Assembly (NCBI GenBank): GCA_018713365.1 | Contig: DVOU01000061.1 | Span: 1-14,636, forward strand | Direction of reading: 5' to 3' | DNA from: Pullichristensenella excrementipullorum | GTDB taxonomy: Bacteria > Bacillota > Clostridia > Christensenellales > Aristaeellaceae | Length of the DNA: 14,636 bases | Shown: positions 13,209 to 14,636 of the stretch, in pieces | Position numbering within the stretch: position 1 is the stretch's first letter | Layout: every line of letters begins with the position of its first letter | The notes under the pieces: generated by a model | Database searches by the model: none | The model's input: the letters and a program-made list of their open reading frames with translations, nothing else | What the model was told of the DNA's origin: nothing | Made by a program: the position numbers and the translations under genes

Positions 13209-13238
13209 ATTATAACACGCGGAGCGCGGGGCGCGCAA
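13209..13238 (-). promoter_or_regulatory. Extended -10 promoter for the rsuA operon
   Basis: On the minus strand, TGTTATAAT fits TGn-TATAAT, with TATAAT at 13209-13214. A weak -35 TTGCGC (13233-13238) lies 18 bp away. Transcription would begin near 13202, so the ATG at 13210 cannot be the start codon. Confidence 0.65.
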
Positions 13239-13240
13239 GG

Positions 13241-13269
13241 CCATGTTCGCCCCGCCGCACGCATACCAT
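13241..13269 (+). promoter_or_regulatory. Possible sigma-E-like promoter for the ylbJ-like gene
   Basis: CATACCAT (13262-13269) matches 7 of 8 positions of the Bacillus sigma-E -10 pattern CATACAHT. CCATGTT (13241-13247), 14 bp upstream, matches 5 of 7 positions of KMATATT. ylbJ of Bacillus subtilis is known to be sigma-E dependent. The transcript start would lie close to the ribosome binding site, which weakens the case. Confidence 0.35.
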
Positions 13270-13286
13270 GGCCGGGGGGTGGTCGC

Positions 13287-14312
13287 GTGCGCAGAATCTG
13301 GGATTATGTGAAGCTCCTGGGCGCGCTGGGGCTGGTGTTTCTCCTGCTCCTTTGGCCGGCGGAGGCGCTTTCCGCCGCGCAGGGGGCGATGCGGACGTGG
13401 GCGGGCTCGGTGGGGCCGTCGCTGTTTCCCTTTCTGGCGCTGCTGCCGATGCTCACCGCCCCGGCGGCGCGGCGCGTTTACGCGCGGGTGCTGGGATGGC
13501 TGATGCGGCCCCTCTTCCGCCTGCCCGGAAGCGCGGCTCCGGCGCTTCTGATCGGCCTTCTGGCCGGGTCGCCCGCCGGGGCGCTGGCCGTGGAGCGCGT
13601 TTCAGAGGGCATGCCGCGCGGCGAGGCGCGCCGGCTGGGGTTGATGTGCGCCGGGGTCTCGCCGGTCTACCTCGTCGGCGGCGTGGGCGCGGCGCTGTTT
13701 GGCTCGGCGGCGATGGGGCTGTGGCTGGCGCTCGCGCAGGCGGCGGGGCAGCTGTTGCTGGGCGTTGCGCTGCGCGGGCGCTTTGCAGAGGACGCGGAGA
13801 CCCTCCCCGTCTTTCCCGAGCGCGAGCGCGAAGCCCCTGTGCGCGCGGCGGTGGGGTCGGTATTGCAGGTGTGCGGCTACATGGCGCTGTTCTCCGTGGC
13901 GGCGGCGATGGCGGCGAAGCTGCTGGGCGGCGCGGCGGGCGATCTGCTATTGTATATCGCCGACATGCCCTCCGGCCTGGCCCGCGCGGCGCAAACGGGC
14001 GCGCCCTGGGCGCTGGCGGGCGCGGTGGCGGGCTTTGGCGGACTGTGCATCGCGGCGCAGAACATGGCCGTGCTTCGTCCCTTGGGCGTGCGCTGGCGCG
14101 ACTGTCTCGCCGCGCGAGGCTTCGTCGCCGCCGTCTGCGCGCTCACGCTGCGTTTGCGCTTTCCCGCCCCCGCCGCCGAAACGGTCATGGCGCGGTTGGA
14201 GACGGGCGCACTGGAGACATCCACGCTGGCGGCGATGCTGCTGCTCGTGCCCGCGCTGCTGGCCGTGGCCTGTGACAGCCACGCATGCGCGCGAGAAAAA
14301 CCAAACTCTTAA
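13287..14312 (+). CDS. ylbJ: YlbJ-like sporulation integral membrane protein
   Basis: 341 residues, normal for the family. Hydrophobic segments alternate with short loops across the whole length. MRPLFRLPGSAAPALLIGLLAGSPAGA (residues 73-99 region) corresponds to the YlbJ signature around its conserved GxPAG. The following GVSPVYLVGGVGAALFG matches the second half of the nucleoside-recognition-like core. YlbJ is needed for spore cortex formation in Bacillus, acting in the mother cell membrane. Its transport substrate is not settled. The start is chosen as GTG 13287, with a GGGGGGTGG site just upstream. An alternative GTG at 13308 would give a start more like the Bacillus protein but has a poorer site. 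It is transcribed away from the rsuA operon. The last residues (HACAREKPNS) are hydrophilic. No clear terminator follows. Confidence 0.83.
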   Translation: MRRIWDYVKLLGALGLVFLLLLWPAEALSAAQGAMRTWAGSVGPSLFPFLALLPMLTAPAARRVYARVLGWLMRPLFRLPGSAAPALLIGLLAGSPAGALAVERVSEGMPRGEARRLGLMCAGVSPVYLVGGVGAALFGSAAMGLWLALAQAAGQLLLGVALRGRFAEDAETLPVFPEREREAPVRAAVGSVLQVCGYMALFSVAAAMAAKLLGGAAGDLLLYIADMPSGLARAAQTGAPWALAGAVAGFGGLCIAAQNMAVLRPLGVRWRDCLAARGFVAAVCALTLRLRFPAPAAETVMARLETGALETSTLAAMLLLVPALLAVACDSHACAREKPNS

Positions 14313-14427
14313 CAAACCCAAATTGCTGGCAAAAGCGAGGCAAAAAGGGCCCAAAACCGCGATATACTGGGGGTTTAGCGGATGTGGAGGGGAAGATATA
14401 GTGGTTTGGGGGTTGAAAAAAAGGGGG

Positions 14428-14456
14428 TTGACAACGGGGGTGAAAGCTGATATAAT
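14428..14456 (+). promoter_or_regulatory. Perfect-consensus sigma-A promoter, probably rRNA operon
   Basis: TTGACA (14428-14433) and TATAAT (14451-14456) are separated by exactly 17 bp. Transcription would start near 14463. A GGGGGTTGA motif upstream (14408) repeats the -35 neighbourhood. The sequence after it does not open a reading frame but looks like a structured leader. Confidence 0.85.
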
Positions 14457-14462
14457 AGCATA

Positions 14463-14636
14463 CGCCGCTTGAAACGAGCGCCTTTGCGGGAGACCGCGAG
14501 GGAGTCCGGGAGGGCGGCGAGCGAACCTTGAAAACGATACAGAGAAGGAAGAAGAGCGAGCGTTTTTCATTGAAAGATGGGAGATGCTTGCGACAAGAAC
14601 AGTCAGATTCTGAGAGAGTAGACAGCAAGAGGAAGG
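14463..14636 (+). ncRNA. Probable 16S rRNA operon leader (partial)
   Basis: The transcribed leader has small hairpins: CGCT with AGCG at about 14461-14476, and GCGG-GAGA-CCGC at about 14487-14499. It also has a boxA-like antitermination word, GAACCTTGAAAAC (14523-14535), which resembles the CTTTGAAAACT element found before Firmicutes 16S genes. The remainder is purine-rich and non-coding. The 5' end of the 16S gene is not within the window, so the assignment rests on the promoter and boxA. Confidence 0.65.

Noticed and set aside
12464..14275. Plus-strand frame of about 600 codons opposite rsuA and across ylbJ
   Set aside because: It is antisense to RsuA and out of frame with the YlbJ-like protein, and its composition is Gly/Arg/Ala low complexity.

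Overview
The window looks like chromosomal DNA from a GC-rich member of the Firmicutes (Clostridia-type). Signs are near-consensus AGGAGG ribosome binding sites, sigma-A promoters with TATAAT boxes, GTG and TTG starts, a YlbJ-type sporulation membrane protein, a collagen-like surface or exosporium-type protein, a KdpD/KdpE-type two-component pair, and a Firmicutes-style rRNA leader at the right edge. A Christensenellales-like lineage is possible, but I cannot place it from the sequence alone.

Layout. 1-890 is a non-coding C-rich degenerate repeat region ending in a hairpin plus T-run. 890-1086 is a short AT-richer island with two DnaA-box-like 9-mers and a sigma-A promoter. It leads into a small membrane protein with a C-terminal Cys cluster (1087-1599, own terminator) and a polytopic GT-C-like membrane protein (1702-3021). 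3022-3441 holds tandem ~103-bp units, two of which carry strong hairpin terminators between convergent genes. 3442-5230 (minus) is a two-component operon: a KdpD-like kinase lacking the usual N-terminal domains, overlapping a KdpE-like regulator. 5264-5916 is a G-rich non-coding spacer with minisatellite copies and strong hairpins. 5917-7107 (minus) encodes a CtpA-type S41 protease, and 7514-8584 (minus) a PucR/CdaR-type regulator. The spacers upstream of both are GC-rich and repeat-laden. 9143-9898 (plus) is the collagen-like protein. 10114-10635 (minus) is a tandem duplication of a 79-codon gene of unknown function. 10720-13180 (minus) is a likely operon in the order rsuA-type pseudouridine synthase, rsmC-type methyltransferase, M24 aminopeptidase. 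13287-14312 (plus) is a ylbJ-like gene. 14428 to the end is a perfect-consensus promoter followed by a leader typical of an rRNA operon. The 16S gene itself would start beyond the window.

How the genes relate. Two predicted 16S rRNA modification enzymes (Psi516-type and G1207-type) lie within about 2 kb of the rRNA promoter. Two genes are plausibly sporulation-linked (ylbJ-like and collagen-like), and each has a promoter-like sequence resembling mother-cell sigma factor sites; those calls are tentative. Nothing here is clearly a new defence or mobile system. The most unusual things are the repeat-filled spacers, above all the 1-830 array, and the tandemly duplicated small gene whose copies differ at synonymous sites except for the last codon.
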